Program-made: the position numbers and the translations under genes
Assembly (NCBI RefSeq): GCF_017303295.1
Contig: NZ_JAFKOK010000004.1
Location: 1-64,000, forward strand
Direction of reading: 5' to 3'
Origin: Rhodobacter sp. NTK016B
GTDB taxonomy: Bacteria > Pseudomonadota > Alphaproteobacteria > Rhodobacterales > Rhodobacteraceae
Length of the DNA: 64,000 nt
Notes under the pieces: generated by a model
What the model saw: the letters and a program-made list of their open reading frames with translations, nothing else
The model's database searches: none
Told to the model about the DNA's origin: nothing
In this document: piece after piece, positions 35,365 through 44,802 of the stretch
How the letters are laid out: each line of letters opens with the position of its first letter
How positions within the stretch are numbered: the stretch's first letter is position 1

Positions 35365-37138
35365 GCGGCGCGCAGGCTTTCTCAAGCCAGTCGCGTGCCT
35401 CGGGCGAGACCAACGGGGACAATTCCGCCTCGACCCACGCGTGATAGGCATCGAGCCAAGCGATTTCGTCGCCGCTCAGCATCTCGGCCACGATCAGCCG
35501 CTTGTCGATCGGGCAGAGCGTGATCGTCTCGAAATCCAGCATCTTGCGATTGTCGCCCAGAGGGGCGGCCTCGCGCACGATGACGAGGTTCTCGATCCGG
35601 ATGCCCCAGCCGCCGGCGCGGTAATAGCCCGGCTCGTTCGACAGGATCATCCCCGGCTGCAATGGCAGGGTCGACAGACGGCTGATCCGCACAGGCCCTT
35701 CATGCACGCTGAGCGCCGCGCCGACGCCATGGCCCGTGCCATGGTCGAAATCCTGCCCGGCCAGCCACAGCGGATAGCGCGCCAGCGCATCCAGATGGCC
35801 ACCCGCGACGCCCCGCGGGAAGCGCGCGCGGCTTAGCGCGATCATGCCTTGCAGGACGCGGGTATAGGCGTCGCGACGCTCGGAATCGACCACGCCCACG
35901 GGCAGGGTGCGGGTGATATCGGTGGTGCCATCGGGATATTGGCCGCCCGAATCGATCAGGAACAGATCGCCCGGCTCCAGCCGCCGGTTGGTCTCCTCGG
36001 TCACGCGGTAATGGTTGATCGCGGCGTTGGGGCCGGTCGAGGAAATGGAATCGAAGCTCAGATCCAGCAGGTCGTCGGTCGCGGCGCGGCACTCTTCGAG
36101 CTTGCGGGCCATGTCGATTTCCGTCAGCCCCGCCAGCGCGTTGGCATCGAACCAGCACAGGAACTCGACCATCGCCGCGCCGTCGCGCCGATGCGCCGCG
36201 CGCATCCCGTCCAGCTCGGCGGGGTTCTTCATCGCCTTGGCCATCAGGCAGGGATCGGCGCCCGGCACGCCGTCGGCCAGCGCGGTCTTCACCGCGACCG
36301 GTGCGGTTGCGGGATCGAAGCGCGCAGCGCCGTTGAGGGCGCGCAACGCTTCGGGGAAATCCGAAACAGGCCGCCGTGTTACGCCGTTTTCTTCGGGGAT
36401 CTGCGAAACTTTGGCGGGATCGATGAAAAGATCGAGCCGCGCATCGTCATGCAGGATCGCGAAACCCTGCACCACGGGATTGCGGATGATGTCCGAGCCG
36501 CGCCAGTTCATCAGCCATGCAAGACTGTCGGCCAACGTGACGACGCTTGCCGCGATCCCGTCGCGCTTCAGCCCGGCGGCCAGCTCAGCGCGCTTGTCCG
36601 CGCCGGATTTCCCGGCCAGATCAAGCGGGTGCTCGCGCACGACGCCCGCCGCAGGCGCGGGCTGGTCTTGCCAGATCGCATCGAGCGGATTGCTGTCGAC
36701 CGCCTGAAGGCTCAGGCCGCTTCCCGCCAGCCCGCTGGCGATGCGGTCGATTTCGTCGGGCGTGTGCAGCCACGGATCGAAGCCGATCACCGCGCCTTCG
36801 GGCGCATGTTCGCGCAGCCAGTCGGCGGGCTGGATTTCGGGCCAGTCGACCGGCGTGAAATCGGGGATGGCGATCTGGTCGCGCACCTGCAGCCGGTAGC
36901 GGCCATCGACGAATACACCCGCGATCGCGGGCAGCACGATGCAGAACCCGGCCGAGCCGGTGAAACCGGTCAGCCAAGCCAGCCGCGCGTCGTGGTCGCT
37001 GACATATTCGCCCTGATGCGCGTCCGAGCGCGGCACGATGAACCCGCCAAGGCCCCGCGAGTTCAGCTCTGTGCGCAAAGCGGCCAGCCGGGGCGGGCCA
37101 TCCGAAGGGCGGGTCGAGGCGGTATAGGTCTGAAACAT
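35351..37138 (-). CDS. M24-family Xaa-Pro aminopeptidase (aminopeptidase P)
   Basis: Metallopeptidase removing an N-terminal residue before proline. The 595-residue protein has two creatinase-N-like domains, then the M24 pita-bread domain with metal ligands in DSGGQYPDGTTDITRT (Asp about 399 and 410), HGTGHGVGAAL, and NEPGYYRAG plus RIENLV. Length matches the three-domain eukaryotic-like form. It is convergent with, and overlaps by 14 bp, the DUF2155 gene; cobT lies 72 bp upstream on the same strand. Confidence 0.93.
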   Translation of the reverse strand: MFQTYTASTRPSDGPPRLAALRTELNSRGLGGFIVPRSDAHQGEYVSDHDARLAWLTGFTGSAGFCIVLPAIAGVFVDGRYRLQVRDQIAIPDFTPVDWPEIQPADWLREHAPEGAVIGFDPWLHTPDEIDRIASGLAGSGLSLQAVDSNPLDAIWQDQPAPAAGVVREHPLDLAGKSGADKRAELAAGLKRDGIAASVVTLADSLAWLMNWRGSDIIRNPVVQGFAILHDDARLDLFIDPAKVSQIPEENGVTRRPVSDFPEALRALNGAARFDPATAPVAVKTALADGVPGADPCLMAKAMKNPAELDGMRAAHRRDGAAMVEFLCWFDANALAGLTEIDMARKLEECRAATDDLLDLSFDSISSTGPNAAINHYRVTEETNRRLEPGDLFLIDSGGQYPDGTTDITRTLPVGVVDSERRDAYTRVLQGMIALSRARFPRGVAGGHLDALARYPLWLAGQDFDHGTGHGVGAALSVHEGPVRISRLSTLPLQPGMILSNEPGYYRAGGWGIRIENLVIVREAAPLGDNRKMLDFETITLCPIDKRLIVAEMLSGDEIAWLDAYHAWVEAELSPLVSPEARDWLEKACAPLTSS

Positions 37139-37210
37139 GGCTCTCTCGCGTCCGAAGGGTCACACAGGCCCGGCGCGGGCCATCAGGGTCAGAAGTTTGG
37201 GCGCTGGGGC

Positions 37211-39085
37211 TTAGCGTCGGGCGATTGTGCTCATCCCCATCACCCGCGCCCGCGCGCGAGGATCGGCATCGAACAAAGCCGCCAGTTGCTCGGTCATCGC
37301 ACCCGCCAGCTGCTCGACATCGGTGATCGTCACCGCACGCTCGTAATAGCGGGTCACGTCATGGCCGATACCGATGGCCAGCAACTCCACCGCCTTGCGC
37401 TTTTCCACCATGGCGATCACGTCGCGCAGGTGTTTTTCGAGGAAATTCGCGGCGTTGACCGACAGCGTCGAGTCGTCGACCGGCGCCCCGTCCGAGATCA
37501 CCATCAGGATCTTGCGCTGCTCGCGCCGCGCCATCATCCGCCGATACGCCCATTCCAGCGCCTCGCCGTCGATGTTCTCCTTCAACAGGCCCTCTTTCAT
37601 CATCAGGCCCAGATTGTCACGCACCCGCCGCCACGGCGCGTCGGCGCCCTTGTAGACGATGTGGCGCAGGTCGTTCAGACGGCCCGGCGATTGCTTGCGG
37701 CCCTCGGCCAGCCATTGCTCGCGCGACTGGCCGCCTTTCCACGCGCGGGTGGTGAAGCCAAGGATCTCGACCTTGACCTGGCAGCGTTCGAGCGTGCGGG
37801 CGAGAACATCAGCGCAGATCGCGGCGATCGAGATCGGACGGCCGCGCATCGAGCCGGAATTGTCCAACAGAAGCGTCACGCAGGTATCGCGAAACTCGGT
37901 GTCCTTTTCCCATTTGAAGGACAAAGGCGTTGTCGGGTTCGCCACCACACGCGCAAGACGCCCGGCATCGAGGATGCCTTCCTCTTTGTCGAATTCCCAG
38001 CTGCGGTTCTGCTGCGCCTGCAGGCGGCGCTGCAGCTTGTTGGCAAGGCGGCTCACCGCGCCTTTCAGCGGCTCGAGCTGCTGGTCCAGATAGGCGCGCA
38101 GACGTTCCAGCTCGGCAGGCTCGGCCAGATCCTCGGCGGCGATTTCCTCGTCGAATTTCGTGGTGAAGACGGCATAGGTCGGGTCGGCATCCGAGATCGG
38201 CTGCGGCGCGGGCGGCTCGGGCGGAGCTTCGGCCTGCGGCATCTCGGTCTCTTCGGACATTTCGTCCTCGGACTGGTCGTCCATGACCGTTTCGGTCTCG
38301 GCCGTCTCTTCCTGCGGGCCGTCATCCGATTGCTCGGTTTCGTCCTGCTGGCTGTCGTCGTCGCCTTGCGATTCCGGGTCGTCGGCGGCTTCTTCCTGCT
38401 CGTCCTCGTTTCCCTCGGGCTCGTCGCCCATATCGTCGGGATCGTCGCCCAGCTGGTCGCCGTAGCCCAGATCCTCGATCACCTTGCGGGCAAGCCTGGC
38501 GAAGCTAGCCTGATCGCCCAGCGTATCGTCGAGCGATTCGAGCGTGCCGCTCGCCTGCTGCTCGAAGAACGGGCGCCACATCTCGGCCACTGTCTCGGCG
38601 CCCTTGGGCAGGGGCCGCCCCGAGGCCATTTCGCGGATCAGATAGCCCGCCGCGACCGACAACGGCGCCTCGGCCTGACTGCGGATCTGCGCGTAGCCCT
38701 TGCGCTCGGCCTCGTGCGCGATGCGCGCGTCGATATTGGACGCGGTGCCGGGCATGTGCTGCGCGCCGACGGCCTCGCAGCGGGCGGTTTCCATCGCTTC
38801 GTAGAGATCGCGCGCCATCTGGCCCTGCGGCATGTAGCGCGCATGGACGCCATCGTCGTGATAGCGCCGCTTCATCGCGAAACTGTCCGCCGTGCCACGC
38901 GCCAGCAGCACCTCGTCGCGGGTCATGCGGCGGGTGATTTGCGGCAGGCGCATCGATTCCTTGGTCATGCCCGGCGGATCGACGGTGAAACTGACCGCGA
39001 CATCGGAATCGTTCGACAAGGTGCGCGTCGCTTCGGTCAGCGCCTTCTTGAACGGATCGGCGGGGTTGTCGGAGTTCTTCTGCAT
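37211..39085 (-). CDS. cobT: Aerobic cobaltochelatase subunit CobT
   Basis: Chaperone-like subunit that with CobS and CobN inserts cobalt into hydrogenobyrinic acid a,c-diamide in the aerobic B12 pathway. The 624-residue protein has an N-terminal domain, a very acidic central linker (about 225-300) and a C-terminal VWA domain with the MIDAS motif [11 protein letters not shown], and [11 protein letters not shown]. Start ATG 39085 ([16 protein letters not shown]) is chosen over one 8 codons upstream. This gene shares a name with, but is unrelated to, the dimethylbenzimidazole enzyme at about 6.2 kb. cobN is not present. Confidence 0.95.
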   Translation of the reverse strand: MQKNSDNPADPFKKALTEATRTLSNDSDVAVSFTVDPPGMTKESMRLPQITRRMTRDEVLLARGTADSFAMKRRYHDDGVHARYMPQGQMARDLYEAMETARCEAVGAQHMPGTASNIDARIAHEAERKGYAQIRSQAEAPLSVAAGYLIREMASGRPLPKGAETVAEMWRPFFEQQASGTLESLDDTLGDQASFARLARKVIEDLGYGDQLGDDPDDMGDEPEGNEDEQEEAADDPESQGDDDSQQDETEQSDDGPQEETAETETVMDDQSEDEMSEETEMPQAEAPPEPPAPQPISDADPTYAVFTTKFDEEIAAEDLAEPAELERLRAYLDQQLEPLKGAVSRLANKLQRRLQAQQNRSWEFDKEEGILDAGRLARVVANPTTPLSFKWEKDTEFRDTCVTLLLDNSGSMRGRPISIAAICADVLARTLERCQVKVEILGFTTRAWKGGQSREQWLAEGRKQSPGRLNDLRHIVYKGADAPWRRVRDNLGLMMKEGLLKENIDGEALEWAYRRMMARREQRKILMVISDGAPVDDSTLSVNAANFLEKHLRDVIAMVEKRKAVELLAIGIGHDVTRYYERAVTITDVEQLAGAMTEQLAALFDADPRARARVMGMSTIARR

Positions 39086-39347
39086 CGTGTCGCGGGGACC
39101 ATTCGGCAATTAGGGGGTGGAGCCGGGGGCACACGCGCTCGCGCTCCTTCGCTCACAGGTAAATCATTCAAGCGCGGTGGGAACAAGGGGCGAGCGCCGT
39201 GCGGGCCGCCGTCGCGCGCGCCCATTCCGCCGCCTTGGCGCTTTGCACGGATGCACAAGGCATGTGCGGCTCTGGGGAACTGACATTTGCGCCGCGGCGC
39301 ACGATCTGGGGGACAGCAAGATACTGACCAACAGACAGGAGACCCCC

Positions 39348-39938
39348 ATGTCCAATCCCCGTATTGCCGTTGTCATCAGCTCGACCCGCGACTCGCGTTT
39401 CGGCGCCACGCCCGCCGAGTGGATCCTGGCCAAGGCCAAGGAACTGCATCCCGACTGGGATGTCGAGCTGCTCGATCTGAAAGACTATGACCTGCCGCTC
39501 TTCAACGAGATGGCCTCGAACGCCTGGATGCCGTCGGAAGACCCCAAAGCGGTCGCGTGGCAGAAGAAAGTGGGCGAGTTCGACGGCTATATCTTCGTGC
39601 TGGCCGAGTATAACCGATCGATCACCGGCGCTCTGAAGAACGCGCTCGATCAGGCCTATGTCGAGTGGAACCGCAAAGCCTTCGGGATCGTCGGCTATGG
39701 CGCTCTCGGTGCGTCGCGCGCCGCCGAGCACATGCGCACCATCGGTGTCGAGCTGCAGATGGCGTCGACCCGCGCGGCCGTCCATATCGCTGGCGCCGAC
39801 TTCTTCGCGGTTCACCCGCTGGGTCAGCAGAACAAGCCGATGACCGATATCGAGCCGACGATCGGCGATTCGGCCAAGGCGATGCTGGACGAGCTGGACT
39901 GGTGGACCCGCGCGACGATGGCTGCCCGCTCGGCCTGA
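39348..39938 (+). CDS. NAD(P)H-dependent FMN reductase / flavodoxin-like oxidoreductase
   Basis: A 196-residue flavodoxin-fold reductase. It has the phosphate-binding VVISSTRDSRFG near the N-terminus, FNEMASNAWMPSEDPKA, the flavin-contact FVLAEYNRSITGALKNALDQAY and GYGALGASRAAEHMR. These are the azoreductase/FMN reductase family marks. It sits between the divergent cobaltochelatase genes cobT and cobS on the opposite strand. Whether it reduces a cobalt-corrin is a guess only. A terminator follows. Confidence 0.87.
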   Translation: MSNPRIAVVISSTRDSRFGATPAEWILAKAKELHPDWDVELLDLKDYDLPLFNEMASNAWMPSEDPKAVAWQKKVGEFDGYIFVLAEYNRSITGALKNALDQAYVEWNRKAFGIVGYGALGASRAAEHMRTIGVELQMASTRAAVHIAGADFFAVHPLGQQNKPMTDIEPTIGDSAKAMLDELDWWTRATMAARSA

Positions 39939-39975
39939 GTCCCGTCTCAGACGGTTTCGCACTGTCCGAGGTCAG

Positions 39976-40005
39976 AAATGGCGGTCCCTGCGGGGGCCGC
40001 CATTT
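39976..40005 (+). terminator. Rho-independent terminator of the FMN reductase gene
   Basis: AAATGGCGG pairs with CCGCCATTT around a 12-base GC-rich loop, ending in a short T-run, 38 bp after the stop. Confidence 0.82.
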
Positions 40006-40065
40006 TTGTTTCCGCAACCGGCGTCTGGCTTGACGTCGCATCATGCAGCCATTCCAGCGGACACG

Positions 40066-40090
40066 AAAAAACGCCCCGAGGGGCGTTTTT
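40066..40090 (-). terminator. Hairpin terminator of cobS
   Basis: A-run, ACGCCCC, GAG, GGGGCGT and a T-run form a symmetric stem-loop. It lies 27 bp beyond the stop of the minus-strand cobS and can act in both directions with the neighbouring plus-strand terminator. Confidence 0.85.
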
Positions 40091-40116
40091 CCAGAACCGT
40101 GCAAAAAGCGCAGGGA

Positions 40117-41091
40117 TCAGCCCAGAGCGACGCTCGCCGCCGATTCCGGCAGTTCCTCGCCAAAGCAGCGCTGGTAGAATTCGGCGACCGTCTGGCGCTC
40201 GAGCTCGTCGCATTTGTTGAGGAAGGTCAGGCGGAACGCGTAGCCGATATTGCGGAAGATGCGCGCGTTCTCGGCCCAGTTGATGACCGTCCGGGGCGAC
40301 ATCACCGTCGACAGCTGGCCCTTCATGAAGGCCGTGCGCGTCAGATCTGCGACCGTCACCATCTGGCTGATTTCCTGCCGGCCCTTGGCGTTGTTGTAAT
40401 GCGGGTTCTTGGCCAGCACGATCGCGCTTTCGGCGTCGTGGCTCAGGTAGTTCAGCGTAGCGACGAGGGACCAGCGGTCCATCTGCGCCTGGTTGATCTG
40501 CTGCGTGCCGTGATAGAGGCCCGTCGTATCGCCCAGGCCCACGGTGTTGGCCGTCGCAAACAGACGGAAGGCGGGGTGGGGCGTGATGATCTCGTTCTGG
40601 TCCAGCAGCGTCAACTTGCCGTCATGCTCGAGCACGCGCTGGATCACGAACATAACATCCGCGCGGCCCGCATCGTATTCGTCGAACACGATGGCGCAGG
40701 GGTTGCGCAGCGCCCAGGGCAGGATGCCTTCGTGGAACTCGGTCACCTGTTTGCCGTCGCGCAGCTTGATCGCGTCCTTGCCGATCAGGTCGATCCGGCT
40801 GATATGGCTGTCGAGGTTCACGCGCACCGTCGGCCAGTTCAGCCGCGCCGCGACCTGCTCGATATGGGTGGATTTACCCGTGCCGTGATAGCCCTGGATC
40901 ATCACCCGGCGGTTATAGGTAAAACCGGCCAGGATCGCGAGCGTGGTGTCGGGATCGAATTTGTAGGTCGGGTCGAGTTCGGGCACCCGGTCCGAGCCCT
41001 CGGCGAACGCTTTCACCTTCATGTCGGTGTCGATGCCGAAGACCTCGCGGACATCCAGTTCCTCGGTCGGTTTCGCATTCGTGTCGAGCAT
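40117..41091 (-). CDS. cobS: Aerobic cobaltochelatase subunit CobS
   Basis: AAA+ ATPase subunit of cobaltochelatase. The 324-residue protein has the N-terminal [15 protein letters not shown] and the P-loop [11 protein letters not shown] near residue 64, Walker [12 protein letters not shown], and [24 protein letters not shown] at 41091 ([16 protein letters not shown]) is the standard CobS N-terminus; a longer frame upstream is not supported. It is on the same strand as cobT, separated from it by the oppositely oriented FMN reductase, so it needs its own promoter. Confidence 0.96.
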   Translation of the reverse strand: MLDTNAKPTEELDVREVFGIDTDMKVKAFAEGSDRVPELDPTYKFDPDTTLAILAGFTYNRRVMIQGYHGTGKSTHIEQVAARLNWPTVRVNLDSHISRIDLIGKDAIKLRDGKQVTEFHEGILPWALRNPCAIVFDEYDAGRADVMFVIQRVLEHDGKLTLLDQNEIITPHPAFRLFATANTVGLGDTTGLYHGTQQINQAQMDRWSLVATLNYLSHDAESAIVLAKNPHYNNAKGRQEISQMVTVADLTRTAFMKGQLSTVMSPRTVINWAENARIFRNIGYAFRLTFLNKCDELERQTVAEFYQRCFGEELPESAASVALG

Positions 41092-41354
41092 GGAGATCGC
41101 CTTTGTTCTTACGCGGGCGCGCACGGGTTGGACTGGGCGCGCGGTTTGGGGTTTTGTGGAGCATTCCGGCGATCTGTGCAAGAGGGCGCCCCCCATGCAA
41201 GCCGCAGCGAAACCACGGGCCAATGCCCCGCAAAGCAGCCCTGCATCCGTGCACGGCATTCGTGCGGCGCTGCCGCTTGCTCGTCCCCGCTGCAGGGCCT
41301 AGCGTGCGCCGCGCGGCGATTCCGCCCGATCCAGAGTCCCAAGGTCCTTCCCTC

Positions 41355-42290
41355 ATGTCCCTCATCCTGCCGATCCTGCCGGTGCTTTTGCTTGTGGGCG
41401 CGGGCTACGCGCTGCGCGTGAGCGGCACCATTGCCCAGCCGCTCTGGGCAGGGATTGACACGCTGGGCTTTCGGCTGTTGATCCCGGCGATGGTGGTCTA
41501 TGCCATCTACCGCGCCGATCTGGGTGAGGTCGCCTCGGGCCCCTTCGTGCCGCTCTTACTGGTGGTTCTGGTGCTGGCAGCGGCGGGGGCTTTCGCGTGG
41601 CGCCTGGTCCTGCCGGGGCTGAGTGACGCCAGCTTCACGACGATCTTTCAGGCCGGCACCCGCTGGAACGCCTTCATCGCCCTCAGCGCCGCCGAGCAAT
41701 TCGCGGGACCCGAGGCGCTGGCATGGCTGGCGGTGGCGATGGCGGCCACGATTGCCGTCATCAACATGGTGAATATCCTCGTGCTGGAAATCTGGGGCAC
41801 GCCGCCCGCAGGCGCCCGCACCGGGTTGTCCGCGCTGCTCGTCAGTGTCTTGCGCAACCCAATGGTGCAGGCCTCGCTTCTGGGGCTCGCGCTCAATCTG
41901 CTGCAGGTACCGGTGCCCGAGGTGCTTTTGAAAACGCTGGGCATGGCGGCGGCGGCGGCCTTGCCGGTCGGGCTGCTCTGCGTGGGCGCCGGGCTGATGC
42001 CGCGCAGGCTTGTCTCGGCTTCGGGGCCGATGTGGGCGGGGCTGATGTTGCGCCCGGTTCTTGGCCCGCTGGCCTTTGCCGCCTGTGCCTGGGCGATGGG
42101 CCTGCCGCATGCGGCGTTCCTTGCCGGAACCTTCGTCTTCGCGGTCCCGGCCGCGGCGAATGGGTATGTCGTCGCGCGGCAGATGGGCGGCGATGCCGAG
42201 CTCTACGCCGCGATCCTGACATGGCAGACGCTGCTATGCCTGCCGATGCTGCCGCTCGCGGCCTTTCTGGCCGATCGACTGAGCGGCTGA
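41355..42290 (+). CDS. AEC-family transporter
   Basis: Auxin-efflux-carrier-type membrane transporter of 311 residues with about ten TM segments in two five-helix halves. Typical features are the N-terminal ILPILPVLLLVGAGYALR, RLLIPAMVVYAI, GTRWNAFIALSAAEQFAG, LRNPMVQASLLGLALN and a central NxxxxP-like stretch. Family members export small organic anions such as malate or malonate; substrate not determined here. ATG 41355 follows GGTCCTTCCCTC. Confidence 0.88.
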   Translation: MSLILPILPVLLLVGAGYALRVSGTIAQPLWAGIDTLGFRLLIPAMVVYAIYRADLGEVASGPFVPLLLVVLVLAAAGAFAWRLVLPGLSDASFTTIFQAGTRWNAFIALSAAEQFAGPEALAWLAVAMAATIAVINMVNILVLEIWGTPPAGARTGLSALLVSVLRNPMVQASLLGLALNLLQVPVPEVLLKTLGMAAAAALPVGLLCVGAGLMPRRLVSASGPMWAGLMLRPVLGPLAFAACAWAMGLPHAAFLAGTFVFAVPAAANGYVVARQMGGDAELYAAILTWQTLLCLPMLPLAAFLADRLSG

Positions 42291-42302
42291 CGCGGGACGC
42301 GG

Positions 42303-42752
42303 TCAGCCGGGCAGGGCGCCGGTCAGGACGTAGCGCAGGATCTCGACCACCTGCGCGGGCTCGCGCGCGACGGCCAGCGCGGCGGCGTCCACCTCTTTGA
42401 GCGCATGGTCATGCTCGGGGCGCTGCAGGATGATCAGCGACTTGCCAAGGGCCGCAGCATATCCCGCGTCGAAGGCGGCATTCCACTGCTTGTACTGCTC
42501 ACCAAAGCGCACGACGACGACATCCGCATCCGCTATCCCCTTGCGCGTGCGGATCGCGTTGACCTTCGCGCCCTTATGGTCGTGCCAGAACTTGCTGTCC
42601 TCGGCCCCGAGGATCGCCACGCCGCAATCATCCGACGCCGCGTGATCGGTCACCGGACCGTTGAAGGTAACGTCCAGCCCCTTGGCCCCGGCGACGATCT
42701 GTTCGCGCCAATCGGTGTGGATTTCGCCGCTCAGATAGACGGACAGGGTCAT
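42303..42752 (-). CDS. YtoQ-family protein
   Basis: A 149-residue cytoplasmic protein. Recognisable YtoQ pattern: MTLSVYLSGEIHTDWREQI, DHAASDDCGVAILGAEDSKFW, HDHKGAKVNAIRTRKGI, and ADVVVVRFGEQYKQWNAAFDAGYA. The fold resembles the nucleoside 2-deoxyribosyltransferase-like group, but the reaction is unknown. It is convergent with the AEC gene (12 bp between stops). Confidence 0.88.
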   Translation of the reverse strand: MTLSVYLSGEIHTDWREQIVAGAKGLDVTFNGPVTDHAASDDCGVAILGAEDSKFWHDHKGAKVNAIRTRKGIADADVVVVRFGEQYKQWNAAFDAGYAAALGKSLIILQRPEHDHALKEVDAAALAVAREPAQVVEILRYVLTGALPG

Positions 42753-42871
42753 GGGAACGCTCCTTGCTTGGGTGGTCGGGATCTAGCATTGCGCGCCCCG
42801 CAGGTCGAGCCGCGCGCTTGACAGGACCCCGCTTCCCCCTACCTTGGCCGCAGACCAAGAACGGGGCGGAT

Positions 42872-43843
42872 ATGAGCGGACTTCTGGCGCTACTCGATGA
42901 CGTGGCGGGCATCGCCAAGGTGGCCGCGGCCCAGATCGACGACATCGCCGGACAGGCGGCCAAGGCCGGGGCCAAGGCCGCGGGCGCCGTGATCGACGAT
43001 GCCGCCGTCACGCCGAAATATGTCCACGGCTTCGCCCCGGCGCGCGAATTGCCCATCGTCGGCAAGATCGCCCTCGGCTCGATCCGCAACAAGCTGCTGA
43101 TCCTGTTGCCCGCGGCACTGCTGCTTTCGGCCTTTGCGCCGTGGCTGATCACCCCGCTTTTGATGCTGGGCGGCTCGTATCTGTGTTTCGAAGGGGCCGA
43201 GAAAGTCTATCACCTGTTCCGCCCCCACGCGCCCCATGCCGACGGACAGGTCAAAGACGTGAACCCCGATCATCTGGAAGAACAGAAGGTCAAAGGCGCG
43301 ATCAAAACGGATTTCATCCTCTCGGCCGAGATCATGACGATCATCCTGTCCAATCTCGACCCCGATCAGCCGCTGTGGATCGAGGCCTCGGCGCTGGCCA
43401 TCGCCGGGATCGGTATCACCATCGCCGTCTATGGCGGCGTCGCGCTGATCGTGAAAGCCGATGATTTCGGCCTGTGGCTGGCGCGCGTGGGCAACCTGTC
43501 GCTGACCCGCGCGCTGGGACGCGGCATCGTGCGCTTCATGCCGTGGTTCATGAAGGCGCTGATGATCGTGGGCACGGCGGCGATGATCTGGGTCGGCGGC
43601 TCGATCATCATCCACGGGCTCGACGTCTTCGGGCTGAGCGCGATCTATGACTGGATCCACCATCAGGCCGAAGCGGTGGCCCATGCCGTGGCCCGCTCGG
43701 AAGGCTTCGTCGCCTGGGCGGTGACCGCGTTCTTCGACGGGATCTTCGGCTTGATCTACGGGCTTTTGCTGATCCCGCTCGCCACATGGGTGATCAATCC
43801 GGCGATAAGCGCCGTGACGGGCGGCAACAAGCCCGCGCATTGA
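42872..43843 (+). CDS. DUF808 (YedI-like) multi-pass membrane protein
   Basis: A 323-residue integral membrane protein with an N-terminal soluble helix (MSGLLALLDDVAGIAKVAAAQIDDIAG) containing KYVHGFAPARELPIV, then about six or seven TM segments. Signature stretches of the family are GGSYLCFEGAEKVYHLF and ILSAEIMTIILSNL. Function of the family is unknown; a sensor or ion-channel role has been suggested for distant relatives. ATG 42872 follows a G-rich region. Confidence 0.88.
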   Translation: MSGLLALLDDVAGIAKVAAAQIDDIAGQAAKAGAKAAGAVIDDAAVTPKYVHGFAPARELPIVGKIALGSIRNKLLILLPAALLLSAFAPWLITPLLMLGGSYLCFEGAEKVYHLFRPHAPHADGQVKDVNPDHLEEQKVKGAIKTDFILSAEIMTIILSNLDPDQPLWIEASALAIAGIGITIAVYGGVALIVKADDFGLWLARVGNLSLTRALGRGIVRFMPWFMKALMIVGTAAMIWVGGSIIIHGLDVFGLSAIYDWIHHQAEAVAHAVARSEGFVAWAVTAFFDGIFGLIYGLLLIPLATWVINPAISAVTGGNKPAH

Positions 43844-43908
43844 GTATTTGCCACGCCGCCCCCACGCATGCTTGAGTGACCCGAACCAGAAAAGACGGGG
43901 ACAGGCGC

Positions 43909-44628
43909 ATGTGTTGGACGATGGGGGTATCCGCCGCGATGGTGGCGCTTGGCGGTGCGGGCACGGTGGTGACCGCGCGCCGCAAGGATCCGCTCGCGAT
44001 CCCGGTGACGCTGGGCTATTTCACCCTAATGGAGGCGCTGCAGGTCGCGGGCTACGCGGTGATCGACCAATGCGGCACGCCGGTCAACGAAACGGTCACG
44101 TGGCTGAGCGTGATGCATATCGTCTTCCAGCCGCTTTTCATCAACGCCTTCGCCATGGCGCTGGTGGCGAGGCCCGTCAGCAACATGATGAAGGTCTGGG
44201 TCTTTTCGCTCTGCGCCGCGTCTTCGGTGCTGATGTTGATGCAGCTTTATCCGTTCGAATGGGCCGGCGCCTGCGCGCCCGGCTCGCAGCTCTGCGCCGA
44301 GCGGCTGTGTACCGTGTCGGGCGACTGGCATCAGGCTTGGGATGTGCCCTATAACGGGCTGCTTGTACCGCTCGAACAGGCGACCGGCACGCATTGGGGG
44401 TTTCCGAGCTATATGCTGGTGGCTTTCGCGCTGCCGCTTGTCTACGGCGCGTGGCGGCTGGTCATCTTTCATTTGCTGGCAGGGCCGGTGGCGGCGGGCT
44501 TGCTGACCTCGAACCCCAACGAGGTGCCGGCGATCTGGTGCCTGTTCTCGATCGTCATCGTGCTGGTGGCGCTGAGCCCGATGATCCGCCGCACCGTCGC
44601 AGGCCCGCCGCAGCCCCGCGCGGCGTGA
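43909..44628 (+). CDS. DUF5765 membrane protein
   Basis: A 239-residue integral membrane protein starting MCWTMGVSAAMVALGGAG, with about seven TM segments, and a periplasmic loop with paired cysteines (ACAPGSQLCAERLCTVSGDW). The pattern LMEALQVAGYAVIDQCG and HWGFPSYMLVAFALPL is shared with the family. No function known. Followed by repeat copy B, which may serve as its transcription end. An upstream start at 43876 would add eleven residues without support. Confidence 0.78.
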   Translation: MCWTMGVSAAMVALGGAGTVVTARRKDPLAIPVTLGYFTLMEALQVAGYAVIDQCGTPVNETVTWLSVMHIVFQPLFINAFAMALVARPVSNMMKVWVFSLCAASSVLMLMQLYPFEWAGACAPGSQLCAERLCTVSGDWHQAWDVPYNGLLVPLEQATGTHWGFPSYMLVAFALPLVYGAWRLVIFHLLAGPVAAGLLTSNPNEVPAIWCLFSIVIVLVALSPMIRRTVAGPPQPRAA

Positions 44629-44632
44629 TGGG

Positions 44633-44706
44633 GCAGGGGGGCTGTCTGCCCCCCTCTTTGGCTGCGCCAAATTCACCCCCCGAGGATATTTCCGGAACAA
44701 AGATGC
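44633..44706 (+). repeat. Intergenic G/C-tract hairpin repeat, copy B
   Basis: Starts 5 bp after the DUF5765 stop. It contains GGGGGGC-TGTCT-GCCCCCC, then TTTGGC-TGC-GCCAAA, ATTCACCCCCC, GAGGATATTT, and AACAAAGATGCG. In reverse complement it is almost identical over more than 45 bases to copy D at 53.3 kb. Two consecutive stem-loops suggest RNA folding at gene ends. Confidence 0.85.
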
Positions 44707-44802
44707 GAGCTGTGCCGGCGCATATGGCGGCGAGGGTTTGATCCCGGCGGGATTCGTGCCCATCTAAGGGGTGACGACATTGCCCCCCAAGAAGGCCTGA
44801 CG

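Noticed and set aside
35849-39283. A very long open frame (over 1,100 codons) on the plus strand opposite aminopeptidase P and cobT
   Set aside because: It is the antisense shadow of two strongly supported genes, rich in Arg, His and Gln, with no domain motifs. High GC content leaves such frames open by chance.
39086-39347. A cobalamin riboswitch in the gap between the two chelatase/reductase genes
   Set aside because: I looked for the conserved B12-box sequence and stacked helices and found none; the gap seems to hold only divergent promoters.
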